A DNA stretch of 64,000 nucleotides from Nitrospira sp. ST-bin5 (GCA_002083555.1 MSXN01000001.1:1-64000); one strand, 5' to 3'; shown: positions 52,439 to 62,643, counted from the first letter of the stretch. The notes: generated by a model not told the origin, from the letters alone. Numbers and translations are program-made.

Positions 52439-53587
52439 ATGAGAAACAATTACCTATTTACTTCTGAATCAGTCACTGAAGGGCATCCCGATAAGATTGC
52501 CGATCAGATTTCCGACGGAATCCTTGACGCAATCCTTGCCCAGGACAAATACTCGCGCGTTGCCTGCGAGACGATTCTCACAACCGGGATCGCCTTTGTC
52601 GCCGGTGAAATCTCGACCAAAGCCTATGTGGAAATCCCCGATATCATCCGCGAGGTGATTAGGGATGTTGGCTACAACGACGCCTCCTGGGGCTTCGACT
52701 CCCATACCTGTTCGGTCCTGACAGCCATCCACCAGCAGTCCGGCGATATCGCCATGGGTGTGGACTCCGGAGGCGCGGGTGACCAGGGATTGATGTTCGG
52801 CTACGCCACCAACGAAACCACCGAGTTGATGCCGATGCCGATCGTCCTGGCTCATCGCCTCACCAAGCGCCTCGCCGAAGTGCGCAAGAAGAAAATTCTT
52901 AACTGGGTGCGCCCGGACGGCAAGTCCCAGGTGACCGTCGAATACAAGAACGGGAAACCCGTGCGGATCGATACGATCGTCGTATCCACACAGCATAGCC
53001 CCGACGTCACCAATAAGCAGATCGAACGCGACATCATGGAGAAGGTCATTAAGCCCGTCATGCCGAAGGGGCTCTACAACCCGACCAGCGTGAAGCACCA
53101 CATCAATCCAACCGGCCGTTTCGTGGTCGGTGGCCCGATGGGTGATACCGGTCTCACGGGCCGTAAGATCATCGTCGATACCTACGGAGGCCACGGCAGC
53201 CATGGAGGCGGCGCGTTCTCCGGCAAGGATCCGACAAAGGTGGATCGCTCAGCCTCGTATATGGCCCGCTACATCGCCAAGAACATCGTCGCAGCCGGGC
53301 TCGCCGACAAATGCGAAGTCCAGCTGGCCTACGCGATCGGCGTGGCCGATCCAGTTTCGGTGCTGGTCGATACCAAAGGCACTGAGAAAATGGCCGTCGA
53401 GAGCCTCGATAAGCTCGTGCGGAAGCATTTCCCATTGACCCCGCGCGGCATCATCGATCATCTCAAGCTCCGCCGGCCGATCTTCCGCAAGACAGCGGCC
53501 TATGGACACTTCGGCCGCAATGAACCGGAATTCACCTGGGAAAAGACCGACAAAGCCAAGGCCTTGCGCCGGGACGCAGGTCTTTAG
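52439..53587 (+). CDS. metK: S-adenosylmethionine synthetase
   Basis: The 382-residue enzyme makes SAM from methionine and ATP. The signatures TSESVTEGHPDKIADQISD, GAGDQGLMFGYATNET and GGGAFSGKDPTKVDRS are complete. The ATG follows AGAGGGGG. It is followed by a strong terminator and then by ahcY; SAM supply fits the two radical SAM proteins in this window. Confidence 0.98.
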   Translation: MRNNYLFTSESVTEGHPDKIADQISDGILDAILAQDKYSRVACETILTTGIAFVAGEISTKAYVEIPDIIREVIRDVGYNDASWGFDSHTCSVLTAIHQQSGDIAMGVDSGGAGDQGLMFGYATNETTELMPMPIVLAHRLTKRLAEVRKKKILNWVRPDGKSQVTVEYKNGKPVRIDTIVVSTQHSPDVTNKQIERDIMEKVIKPVMPKGLYNPTSVKHHINPTGRFVVGGPMGDTGLTGRKIIVDTYGGHGSHGGGAFSGKDPTKVDRSASYMARYIAKNIVAAGLADKCEVQLAYAIGVADPVSVLVDTKGTEKMAVESLDKLVRKHFPLTPRGIIDHLKLRRPIFRKTAAYGHFGRNEPEFTWEKTDKAKALRRDAGL

Positions 53588-53613
53588 TTGAGATAGTCCC
53601 TGACCGATACGAC

Positions 53614-53651
53614 AAGAGGGGGCAGGCACCAAACACCTGCCCCCTCTTTTT
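53614..53651 (+). terminator. Intrinsic terminator after metK
   Basis: A perfect 11-base-pair stem, GAGGGGGCAGG (53616-53626) with CCTGCCCCCTC (53636-53646), is followed by TTTTT. This is a textbook Rho-independent terminator 28 bases after the metK stop. It implies that ahcY has its own promoter or depends on read-through. Confidence 0.93.
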
Positions 53652-53702
53652 CTGACGCTCCTTTACCAATCACGCATCTCACTCATCACGCAGGAGGGTT
53701 CT

Positions 53703-54959
<1,257 letters not shown>

Positions 54960-54966
54960 GAAGCAA

Positions 54967-55079
54967 GTGCGGAGCGGGCACTCTCAGTGCTCGCTCACCG
55001 CGCATGCAAGATTGATCAAATTTCCATATAGCGGGCAATGCTCGGTGAATGCACGCAATTGAGAGCGCCCACCCCGCAC
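54967..55079. repeat. Long imperfect palindrome after ahcY
   Basis: The arms 54967-55005 and 55038-55079 are imperfect inverted repeats of about 40 bases: GTGCGGAGCGGGCACTCTCA on the left, and on the right the complement of GTGCGGGGTGGGCGCTCTCA, continuing with CACCG-GCAT blocks. A loop of about 32 bases separates them. It resembles a small non-autonomous element or a long mRNA hairpin and is not related in sequence to the other dispersed repeat family of the window. Confidence 0.75.
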
Positions 55080-55095
55080 CTGCTAGAAAGAAAAG

Positions 55096-55132
55096 AAGAA
55101 GGGCCGCCTCATTTGAGGTGGCCCTTCTGTTT
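55096..55132. terminator. Bidirectional intrinsic terminator
   Basis: The stem AGAAGGGCCGCCTCA/TGAGGTGGCCCTTCT with a short loop is nearly perfect (one G-T pair). A T-rich run lies on the minus side (TTCTTTTCTTTCT) and a shorter one on the plus side. It can end both ahcY and the convergent membrane protein gene. Confidence 0.88.
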
Positions 55133-55238
55133 CCATTTAACCCAACCAGAGGTATCAATGCGTTGTTTCAATCGTAACGCATGAGAAAGTTTCGCCTCTA
55201 CACTTCAATAAAGCCTTTCTTGGCATAAATCGATAGCC

Positions 55239-55583
55239 TTAGGCTTCTGTTTTTATGTTAATGACAATTCCGTAAACTAGAAGTCCAACGCCAAGAAATA
55301 CGCTTATCATGTTCATAACGGCTAGCCAATTGGGCACTGTGTCCATTGCTCGTTTATGGGAAGCCTCATTCATCCAGTCAGGCAGATACTTGATCTCATG
55401 AATCCCCAACTCTCGATACTTATCCCTAGCAAAGTTGTCCATCACGCCCAACGACCAAAAATAGATCGCCGCGTTCAGAATCGAGAGGCCAAAGAGGAAA
55501 GGGTGACCTGAGCCATAGAGCATAAAGACCGAGAGCGCACAGACTAACAAGCACATTTTCGCACTAAATGTCATAGGCGGCAT
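55239..55583 (-). CDS. Small membrane protein, unknown
   Basis: I use the ATG at 55583, which has GGAGGT eight bases upstream. The 114-residue protein has two or three N-terminal hydrophobic segments (about 7-45) and one at the C-terminus (about 88-110), with a polar middle (RDKYRELGIHEIKYLPDW). No family is recognised. The local base composition is lower in GC than the neighbours. Confidence 0.6.
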   Translation of the reverse strand: MPPMTFSAKMCLLVCALSVFMLYGSGHPFLFGLSILNAAIYFWSLGVMDNFARDKYRELGIHEIKYLPDWMNEASHKRAMDTVPNWLAVMNMISVFLGVGLLVYGIVINIKTEA

Positions 55584-55687
55584 CGGTAGTGACCTCCGAC
55601 AAGCGAGTGTGGCAGGACACAAAAATGGGACAGAGCCTTACTGCCAGTCGTGACAGGAAATTCAACCGAAATAAAACCCACTCCCTC

Positions 55688-56032
55688 CTATACCAATGAC
55701 TCGGGTGGAACGAGTGGTTCCAGAGCTTTGATCAGCTCGGGGATATCACGACTTGCGATCTTCCATCCCCGGTGGACATCGACCTGAAAATAGTCATGGA
55801 CCACGACATTCCTAAAGCCCATGATTTTCCGCCAAGGGATCTTGGGATGGGTGTTTCGAAATTCAGGGGAGACACGCTTGGCCATTTCACCGAGCACGGT
55901 AAATTGAAGCAGCACGGCATCTTGATCCCGGCGGCTCTTGAGAAAATCCGCCTCTTGTAAACCAGCCGTGTACTCCCTTATCTGCCTCGCAGCCTGCAGC
56001 ATATCGAGCAGAAGCGAGTCGTCACGCTGCAT
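55688..56032 (-). CDS. hepT: HepT-like HEPN toxin (DUF86)
   Basis: The 114-residue helical protein has the HEPN active-site motif R-X4-H-X-Y (RNVVVHDYF, about residues 74-82), as in HepT RNases. It overlaps the end of the upstream MNT-type nucleotidyltransferase by 11 bases, the usual order in MntA/HepT toxin-antitoxin systems. In known pairs the antitoxin AMPylates the Tyr of this motif. Confidence 0.9.
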   Translation of the reverse strand: MQRDDSLLLDMLQAARQIREYTAGLQEADFLKSRRDQDAVLLQFTVLGEMAKRVSPEFRNTHPKIPWRKIMGFRNVVVHDYFQVDVHRGWKIASRDIPELIKALEPLVPPESLV

Positions 56033-56339
56033 ACACAGCTTCCATGTGGGAAAGAATGTGCTTGCGCCGGATGTAGTTGCGGCTTTCCTCGACCAATCGC
56101 TTTTCGACCAAATCGACTGCCCGCCCGAACAGCGATTCCAACTCTTCCTTCATATCCAGCAAATGCTCAATCCCCCAATCAGAATCGGGGCTGAACGTCA
56201 CCAGCACATCCACATCGCTGTCCGGACGGAAATCCTCTCGAAGCACGGAACCGAAGAACGCCAGCTCAGTAATCTTCCACTTTCGACAGAACGCTGCAAT
56301 TCGTTCTTTCGGCACATCAATCTGAATTTTTCCGCTCAT
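56022..56339 (-). CDS. mntA: MntA-like nucleotidyltransferase antitoxin
   Basis: I use the ATG at 56339; the frame is open 29 codons further upstream but without conserved residues. The 105-residue protein has the minimal nucleotidyltransferase motif G-S-X9-S-D-V-D-V (FFGSVLREDFRPDSDVDVLV), so it should be active. With the overlapping hepT it forms a MntA/HepT module, possibly for phage defence or plasmid-like maintenance. Confidence 0.9.
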   Translation of the reverse strand: MSGKIQIDVPKERIAAFCRKWKITELAFFGSVLREDFRPDSDVDVLVTFSPDSDWGIEHLLDMKEELESLFGRAVDLVEKRLVEESRNYIRRKHILSHMEAVYAA

Positions 56340-56499
56340 GACGTCCCCGCACAGATGTAATGGCGTAATGCTAGCACCACTTATCGACAATGTCACCGGA
56401 CTGCTGAGGAGACACCTGGAAGCCATCTCTCAATTCAGATCATATCCGTCTGTGATAGAGTAAGAGCGAGCGCTGAGGCCTTCCAGATCGGAGGCTCCG

Positions 56500-57702
56500 A
56501 TGAGACCGACAAATATCACTCCTCTCAACCTTTCTGATTACGACATCTCTCCAGAACAAGGGTTTCTCCCGCCAAATCCACTCGAACAGCTGCAGGACTC
56601 GCCTGTGCTCAACCATCTTGGGCAGGAACTGCCGAAGTTACTGAGTGCTCGTATGGTCCGGCAATTTATCGATGGGCAACGCCAGCTGCTCCCTACTATT
56701 CCTACAACGTGGCGGGATCAGGACTATCGGGCCGCGATGCGGATTCTCTCCTTCGCCGGCCATGCCTATGTGTGGGAAGTACCGGACCAGCCGGCTACAA
56801 CGTTGCCTCCACAACTTGCCCAACCCTGGTACGATGTTGCGCTGAAGCTGGGCCGGCCTCCGGTGCTTTCCTATGCGTCCTACGCGCTCGATAACTGGCG
56901 GAGGCTCGATCCCGCCAAGCCCATTCAGCTCGACAACATTGTGCTGCTCCAGAACTTCCTCGGCGGCCTGGACGAAGAATGGTTCGTGGTCATCCATGTT
57001 CAAATCGAGCGCCAGGCAGGACTGGGATTGGCCGGGCTCATTCAGGCCATCAACGGGGCTGCCGGGGACAAGTCCGACGAAGTACTCGCCGGGCTTCGAT
57101 TACTCGCTGTAGCCCAAACCGCGATGAGGGACACACTGCTGCGCATGAAGGAGCGGTGTGATCCCTACATGTATTACAACCGCGTACGGCCTTACATTCA
57201 TGCCTGGAAGAATAGCCCTACGCTCCCTCAGGGCCTCATCTATGAAGGCGTGACGGCCTATGCAGGGCAGCCGCAACAGTTCCGCGGGGAAACCGGCGCA
57301 CAGAGTTCCATCGTGCCCTGCCTCGATGCCGGGTTGGGTATTTCTCATGCGCCCGATCCTCTCACGGTGTATCTGCAAGAAATGCGGGAGTACATGCCAC
57401 CACGACACCAGGCGTTTCTCCACGCGATCGAACAGGCGACAGATGAGAAAGGCAGACCACAGCTCTCTGGTTATGTCCGGGACCGGAGATCGCACAAGCC
57501 TGAACTTTGGAATGCCTACTGTACCTGCGTCGATCTGTTAGCGCAGTTTCGCGACATCCATGTCGGATACGCCGACAGCTACATCCATCGCCAACACCAA
57601 GTCCATGCCAGCAACCCCAGCGCTGTTGGAACGGGCGGCACGCCGTTCATGACGTATCTCCAGAAGCACTTGGACGAGACAAAGCGCGTCCTCGCTGACT
57701 AG
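56500..57702 (+). CDS. Indoleamine 2,3-dioxygenase-like heme protein
   Basis: The 400-residue protein matches the IDO superfamily: FRGETGAQSSIVPCLDA (the SGGSAAQSS-like motif), the probable proximal heme ligand His354 in FRDIHVGYADSYIHR, and GTGGTPFMTYL near the C-terminus. IDO cleaves the indole ring of tryptophan with oxygen. No other kynurenine-pathway gene is nearby, so the substrate is uncertain. An RBS-like CGGAGG precedes the start. Confidence 0.85.
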   Translation: MRPTNITPLNLSDYDISPEQGFLPPNPLEQLQDSPVLNHLGQELPKLLSARMVRQFIDGQRQLLPTIPTTWRDQDYRAAMRILSFAGHAYVWEVPDQPATTLPPQLAQPWYDVALKLGRPPVLSYASYALDNWRRLDPAKPIQLDNIVLLQNFLGGLDEEWFVVIHVQIERQAGLGLAGLIQAINGAAGDKSDEVLAGLRLLAVAQTAMRDTLLRMKERCDPYMYYNRVRPYIHAWKNSPTLPQGLIYEGVTAYAGQPQQFRGETGAQSSIVPCLDAGLGISHAPDPLTVYLQEMREYMPPRHQAFLHAIEQATDEKGRPQLSGYVRDRRSHKPELWNAYCTCVDLLAQFRDIHVGYADSYIHRQHQVHASNPSAVGTGGTPFMTYLQKHLDETKRVLAD

Positions 57703-57740
57703 ATTTTCCAATCGACAGGTCTGATCTGGTGGACATAGAA

Positions 57741-57766
57741 AAGGGGGCGACAAAAGTCGCCCCCTT
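57741..57766. terminator. Intrinsic terminator between convergent genes
   Basis: The perfect stem AAGGGGGCGAC/GTCGCCCCCTT encloses an AAAA loop. In the minus direction it is followed by TTTTC. It lies between the convergent dioxygenase and cytochrome genes and may serve both. Confidence 0.85.
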
Positions 57767-57792
57767 AGGAACTGCGATTGCGAGAGATCTCT

Positions 57793-58536
57793 TTATTTGG
57801 CGGGAAGCTTGACGCTCACAGCACCTCCGAGGTCACCTTCCTTCGCGCCTTCTTTCTTATATCCTGAAACGTCCGTCTCACCCTTCGGCTCGCCATGACA
57901 ACCCATGCAGCCTTTGCCGTAGTACAACGGCAACATAACTCGCATCTCTCCACCGACCGCCTCATTCATGATCTTATCTCCCTGGCGGGGATGGCCTGGA
58001 TCACCGAGCTTTTTCATCATGGCCGCCTCAAACTCATCGGCCTTATTTTTGGGGTTCCTGAGCAACCCGTCTGTTGTCGTCTGCTTGAGATAAATGCCGG
58101 TTTTTGCGCTGAATCCTGCCGCCGCCTGGGTGCCGAAATGCGCCGGCGTAAAGCCTTTGTACCCGACTCCGGACTTATTGATGGTCGCCTGATTATCGGC
58201 CACGGTCTGCTTTGCGGCGGCGACCAATTCCGGCAGAAGCTTTTGCGCTCGCTCTGGAACATTGCCCCCTTTGAGATTGCCTAAATCCACTCCTGTTCGC
58301 CCTTTGAATTTCTCTGCGAGTTGCTGGGCGAATACGTCTGGCGTAAATCCCTTGTCACTCTTGGTCGCATCATTGATCAGGGGCTGGTTGGCTGCAACGG
58401 CGCTACGCCCGGCATCAAGCAAAATCGCAAGAAGGCGACCGGTTTCGACGGCGTCATCTGCCGCAAAGACCGACAGTGGACCGACCATCGAAATGAGAAG
58501 CACTCCGAGTGCCGGAAGTAATCTTCGTCGGATCAT
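57793..58536 (-). CDS. Monoheme cytochrome with duplicated Tll0287-like region
   Basis: I use the ATG at 58536, preceded by GAGGAGG and followed by a signal peptide (cleaved near VFAA). The 247-residue protein has one heme site, CMGCH (210-214), in a DUF3365/Tll0287-like context (GGEMRVMLPLYYGKGCMGCHGEPKG). Before it two similar segments occur in tandem: NQPLINDATKSDKGFTPDVF and NQATINKSGVGYKGFTPAHF. This internal duplication is unusual for the family. It is probably a periplasmic redox or sensor protein. Confidence 0.82.
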   Translation of the reverse strand: MIRRRLLPALGVLLISMVGPLSVFAADDAVETGRLLAILLDAGRSAVAANQPLINDATKSDKGFTPDVFAQQLAEKFKGRTGVDLGNLKGGNVPERAQKLLPELVAAAKQTVADNQATINKSGVGYKGFTPAHFGTQAAAGFSAKTGIYLKQTTTDGLLRNPKNKADEFEAAMMKKLGDPGHPRQGDKIMNEAVGGEMRVMLPLYYGKGCMGCHGEPKGETDVSGYKKEGAKEGDLGGAVSVKLPAK

Positions 58537-58882
58537 AGATCCTCCTCGATTGACAGGTTGGACTGACTGACTTCTCGGAAACAGATAAGTGCGGGGAAAG
58601 ATGATGGAGGAAATGAAAGGATGCAAATTATTCTACGCCGACCAAGCAAGTAACACTAGACCTATTCGGTCGCGATAGTAAAGAAATGATTCTACCCTTT
58701 GCATGCCACAACAGCATCGCCTCCAACAGGCAAGGTACCTCTGCGATCATATCGTGCGTCGACGACCATATCGCGGGGGATTCCATCAACAAGGGGAAAC
58801 GGCTGCTGTCATCTCACGCCCGTTGACTGAACTAGGCACCCGGCGTATCGTTCAATCACAATACTTTTTGGAAATCCCTTCT

Positions 58883-59845
58883 ATGCAGGTTACTTCAGCC
58901 TATGACCCTCGCCTCGCACGGGATCTGATCCTCGACGAGTTATTCGATCTTTCACTCTACAAAGCCCTTCGAGGGGTGACTCAACCGGATGTCCATGACA
59001 CGCTGGATGAATTGATCAAGGTTGAAACCGCCCATCTCGCCTTCTGGCAGCGATTCTTCAATCTCAAACTGGAGCAGCTCGACCTCGGCCGGCGGATCAA
59101 ATTGTCGGTCATAATGCTGGTCTGCCGGCTCTTTGGCTCAACGGCGGTCCACCTGGTCCTCGAAGCGATTGAAGTGCACGGCGTGCGGAAGTATCTTGCC
59201 GTCTGGCGGGCGTACCAGGGGAAACCGCTGGCCGAAGCGCTGCGCGGGATTCTCATGGATGAATTCAAGCATGAAGACGTGCTCGTCACGGCGCTCACGC
59301 AGCGAAAGATCAACCCCGAGAAGATCCGCAATATCTTTCTTGGCTTAAACGACGGCCTGGTGGAGATTCTTGGCGCGGTGAGCGGATTCTTCGGAGCCTT
59401 CGGCAGTACCACGATGGTCCTGATCGCCGCTTCGACCACCGCCGTCGCAGGAGCCCTGTCGATGGGCGCCGGAGCATTCCTGGCGCTGAATTCTGAGAAG
59501 GAAGTGAAATCGACCGAGGTGGCAAAGAAAATCTTCTTGGGCGAGGAATCGGAATTCACTCCGATGGAAGAGCAACCGTTGTCATCGGCGCTGGTGGTCG
59601 GCTCAGCCTACCTGCTGGGCGCCATCGTCCCGGTCTTCCCCGTGCTGATCGGCGCCACCGATGCGCTGTTTTCCATCCTGACGGCCGGCCTCATGGTCGT
59701 GCTCGTCTCGACGATTCTCTCATTCCTCTCGGGCATGGACATCAAGCGGCGCATCATGCTTAACCTGGTGATCATCACCGTGGCGGTCAGCATCAGCTAT
59801 GGAATCGGAATTGTGGCGAAGAATTACTGGGGGATTGCGCTGTAA
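58883..59845 (+). CDS. Ferritin-like/VIT1 fusion (membrane-bound ferritin type)
   Basis: I use the ATG at 58883; the frame is open 60 codons upstream but reads as random sequence. The 320-residue protein has an N-terminal ferritin-like domain (about 10-150) with the acidic/His residues of a di-iron site (LDELFDLSLYK, KVETAHLAFW, DEFKHED), then a CCC1/VIT1 domain with about five helices (GLNDGLVEILGAVSG, MGAGAFLALNSEKEV). This fusion matches membrane-bound ferritin A-like iron exporters. It probably moves excess Fe(II) out of the cytoplasm. Confidence 0.88.
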   Translation: MQVTSAYDPRLARDLILDELFDLSLYKALRGVTQPDVHDTLDELIKVETAHLAFWQRFFNLKLEQLDLGRRIKLSVIMLVCRLFGSTAVHLVLEAIEVHGVRKYLAVWRAYQGKPLAEALRGILMDEFKHEDVLVTALTQRKINPEKIRNIFLGLNDGLVEILGAVSGFFGAFGSTTMVLIAASTTAVAGALSMGAGAFLALNSEKEVKSTEVAKKIFLGEESEFTPMEEQPLSSALVVGSAYLLGAIVPVFPVLIGATDALFSILTAGLMVVLVSTILSFLSGMDIKRRIMLNLVIITVAVSISYGIGIVAKNYWGIAL

Positions 59846-59848
59846 GCT

Positions 59849-61483
59849 CTATCGTGCGGAAAACATGGGAAGTTCGCGCGAACCTTCCGCTTCCCGTTGA
59901 ATCCGTTCCCGTTCGGCGCGGGAGGCTTCCAGGACATCGTGCAGCATTTCGTCCGTCATCTGCGTCATTTGCGCCGCCGCATCTTTCATGTCGGCATGCT
60001 CCACTGCGCGCGAGAGCACTTCGGATTTGGTCGCGCCCTTTTTCTGACCCATAAACGGCTTGGTAATCAGGAATACCACGTCACGCACCGGCATGAACCG
60101 CAAGAATCGGCGGAGCAGACGAATCGTCTGGACCGGATAACAGAAGAGCTTGTACATGAACAGCTTCTGCAACCCCTTCTGCCGCACGCGATTGATCGTT
60201 TCTCCCGGCAGACAGGTCGGATCGATTTCAGAGCATTTGAAGTACTTGTACCAATCGGTCGATTCCTGCACCAGCCCCCGCTTCACATATTCCTGCCACA
60301 GCGGCGTCCCCCGGTAGACACAGAGCCGATTGAAACCGAACGTATCCAGCGGCAACTTGGCGGCGAAGTCAAACGTGGCCTTCATATCTTCGACGGTCTC
60401 ATCAGGATTGCCGACGGTGAAGAATCCGTGCACGATCTCGATGCCGGCCTTCTTGGCATTCTTGACTGCCGTCGTTACCTCCGCCAGCGTCTGCTCCTTC
60501 TTCAACCGGTCGAGGATCTTCTGACTGCCGCTCTCGATCCCGAACATGATGGTGCGGCAATGGGCCTTGGCCATCGCAGGAAAGAGATGCTGGGCAACGG
60601 AATCGACACGGCCTTCGATGCCCCACTGGATCGTGAGCTTTTCATCCATCACACCGTTGCAGATAGCCTCAATCCGCTTCGGCTGAAGCAGGAAATGATC
60701 GTCCACGAAATAGACCGATCCGTAGCCATGTTCTTCGAGATACTTGAGCTCGGCGACCACGTGCGCAGGCGTTCGTGCCCGCCATTTTCCCTCGTTGAAA
60801 ATCGGGATGTCACAAAACACGCAAGGCCAGGGGCAGCCGCGCGAGGTCTGCATCGTGGTAAATCGTTCCATCGACAGCACCGCCGGCACATCCAACGGCA
60901 TCGACTCGATGAAGTCGAGTTTCAGACTTTCTCGATCAGGGAAAGGCCACTGGTCCAAATGGCGTTCCATCGGACGGTTTGGATTGTGTACGACCTTCCC
61001 GTCCTTCATCCATGTCAAGCTGGCCACGGCTTCCGGGCTGTCAAAATTCGCGAGCAGATCAAGCAACAGCTGTTCACCGTCGCCACGGCAGACATAATCG
61101 ACTTCGAGGCACTGCAGCTTAACGAGCGGAGCATTGAGACTGGCAAAGACCCCGCCAAAGGCCAGCTTCACTTTTGGATTGGTCGCGCGAATCTGACGGG
61201 CAAGAATTTTGGCGTAGGGATAACTGGTGGTACTCAGAAAGCTCAGGCCGACAAGATCCGGTTGTTCACGATTGATCTGATCGATGATGACGTCGTTCGG
61301 CGTGTCGGGATTCGCCTGGTCGAACATCACGCACTCATGGCCGGCCTGCTTTACAACGGACGAGAGCGACATGATGCCGATGGGGGGGAAACCCATGACA
61401 CGGATATTGCCGTTTTTCGCGCGAGTTTTCGCCGGAAGCGCGTAGAACTGGGGATCGCGGACGTGGATGAGAAAAACTCGCAG
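59849..61483 (-). CDS. B12-binding-domain radical SAM protein
   Basis: The protein of about 544 residues has an N-terminal B12-binding-type domain (RVMGFPPIGIMSLSSVV, VGLSFLSTT, AFGGVFAS) and a radical SAM domain with C-X3-C-X2-C (CPWPCVFC) and a GGEP-like region. The usual ATG at 61396 would cut off conserved sequence: the frame continues upstream as RVFLIHVRDPQFYALPAKTR, typical of the family's first strand. No ATG, GTG or TTG lies there, but CTG at 61483 has AAGGAG five bases upstream, so I propose CTG. The substrate cannot be told; hopanoid or lipid modification is only one option. The C-terminal tail is charged and helical. Confidence 0.8.
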   Translation of the reverse strand: MRVFLIHVRDPQFYALPAKTRAKNGNIRVMGFPPIGIMSLSSVVKQAGHECVMFDQANPDTPNDVIIDQINREQPDLVGLSFLSTTSYPYAKILARQIRATNPKVKLAFGGVFASLNAPLVKLQCLEVDYVCRGDGEQLLLDLLANFDSPEAVASLTWMKDGKVVHNPNRPMERHLDQWPFPDRESLKLDFIESMPLDVPAVLSMERFTTMQTSRGCPWPCVFCDIPIFNEGKWRARTPAHVVAELKYLEEHGYGSVYFVDDHFLLQPKRIEAICNGVMDEKLTIQWGIEGRVDSVAQHLFPAMAKAHCRTIMFGIESGSQKILDRLKKEQTLAEVTTAVKNAKKAGIEIVHGFFTVGNPDETVEDMKATFDFAAKLPLDTFGFNRLCVYRGTPLWQEYVKRGLVQESTDWYKYFKCSEIDPTCLPGETINRVRQKGLQKLFMYKLFCYPVQTIRLLRRFLRFMPVRDVVFLITKPFMGQKKGATKSEVLSRAVEHADMKDAAAQMTQMTDEMLHDVLEASRAERERIQREAEGSRELPMFSAR

Positions 61484-61684
61484 ACAGACTCCTTGATTCG
61501 GCTTCGATGGCCACTGAGTACGCTAACACCGGAAGGATGCTCGAAAAGGGAAGAAAATACGGTGAGGAACGTAATCCCTATGATGAGAGTACCATGATAT
61601 CACTTGGGGGGGAAGTAGGTATTTTCAGAATCGGCAACCGCATCTGCTCCTGCTTTGCAAAACCGGCGACAGGAGATTAAAGCA

Positions 61685-61721
61685 GATCGGGGGTGGTGAG
61701 CGTCGCCCGGCACCCCCGATC
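61685..61721 (-). terminator. Probable terminator after sucD
   Basis: The perfect 11-base-pair stem GATCGGGGGTG/CACCCCCGATC with a 15-base loop lies 22 bases after the sucD stop. It lacks a strong T run (TGCTTTAATC follows in the minus direction), so termination is probable but not certain. Confidence 0.6.
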
Positions 61722-61742
61722 ACCACACATCGATAGAAATGA

Positions 61743-62615
61743 TTAGCGGCCCAACGCCAGCTTGATCGCGTTCCCGATCTCGGCCGGATTCTTCACGACC
61801 TTCACACCGGCCGATTCGAGCGTCTTCATCTTTTCAGCTGCCGTTCCCTTACCGCCGGAGACAATGGCGCCGGCGTGGCCCATGCGACGGCCTGGAGGTG
61901 CCGTGATACCGGCAATAAAGCTCACGACCGGCTTCTTCACATTTTTCTTGATGAACTCAGCGGCTTTCTCTTCGGCGTCGCCGCCGATCTCACCGATCAT
62001 CACGATCCCCTGGGTCTCAGGATCTTTCTCGAACAGCGCTAAGACATCGACGAAGCCGGTTCCATTCACCGGATCGCCGCCGATCCCGACGCAGGTGGTT
62101 TCGCCAAGGCCCAAGGTCGACAGCTGGTGCACGGCTTCATACGTGAGGGTCCCGCTGCGCGAGACGACGCCGACGATGCCCTTCTTATGGATGAAGCCGG
62201 GCATAATGCCGATCTTGGCTTCATCGACCGTGATCACGCCAGGGCAATTCGGGCCGATCAATCGCACATCGCGGCCATGCAACGCCCGCTTCACCTTCAC
62301 CATATCGTTCACCGGAATACCTTCGGTAATGCAAATGATCAATTTCACGCCGGCATCGGCAGCTTCCAGAATCGCATCGGCACAGAACGGCGGCGGCACG
62401 AAAATCAACGAGGTATCACAGCCCTCTTTCTTGACCGCATCCCGCACCGTATTGAAAACTGGAATGCCTTCGACTTCCTGACCGGCCTTCCCCGGAGTCA
62501 CACCGGCAACGACCTTCGTGCCATACGCCTTACACTGCGTCGCGTGGAAGGAGCCTTCCTTCCCCGTGATCCCCTGCACCACTACCCGCGTGTTCTTATT
62601 CACCAAAATTGACAT
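61743..62615 (-). CDS. sucD: Succinyl-CoA synthetase alpha subunit
   Basis: The 290-residue protein has the CoA-binding fold (QGITGKEGSFHATQC), the GGDPVNGTGFVDVL motif and the phospho-His in MGHAGAIVSGGKGTA near residue 247. It interconverts succinyl-CoA and succinate with ATP or GTP; in nitrite oxidisers with a reductive TCA cycle it works in the synthetic direction. It lies downstream of a lipoprotein gene and sucC. Confidence 0.97.
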   Translation of the reverse strand: MSILVNKNTRVVVQGITGKEGSFHATQCKAYGTKVVAGVTPGKAGQEVEGIPVFNTVRDAVKKEGCDTSLIFVPPPFCADAILEAADAGVKLIICITEGIPVNDMVKVKRALHGRDVRLIGPNCPGVITVDEAKIGIMPGFIHKKGIVGVVSRSGTLTYEAVHQLSTLGLGETTCVGIGGDPVNGTGFVDVLALFEKDPETQGIVMIGEIGGDAEEKAAEFIKKNVKKPVVSFIAGITAPPGRRMGHAGAIVSGGKGTAAEKMKTLESAGVKVVKNPAEIGNAIKLALGR

Positions 62616-62643
62616 AGTCTCGTCCCTTCACAGACTCCCGTTT

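Noticed and set aside
59897..61597. A 566-codon open frame on the plus strand
   Set aside because: It lies opposite the radical SAM gene, has no ribosome-binding site, is rich in Arg/His as antisense GC-rich frames are, and shows no domain.
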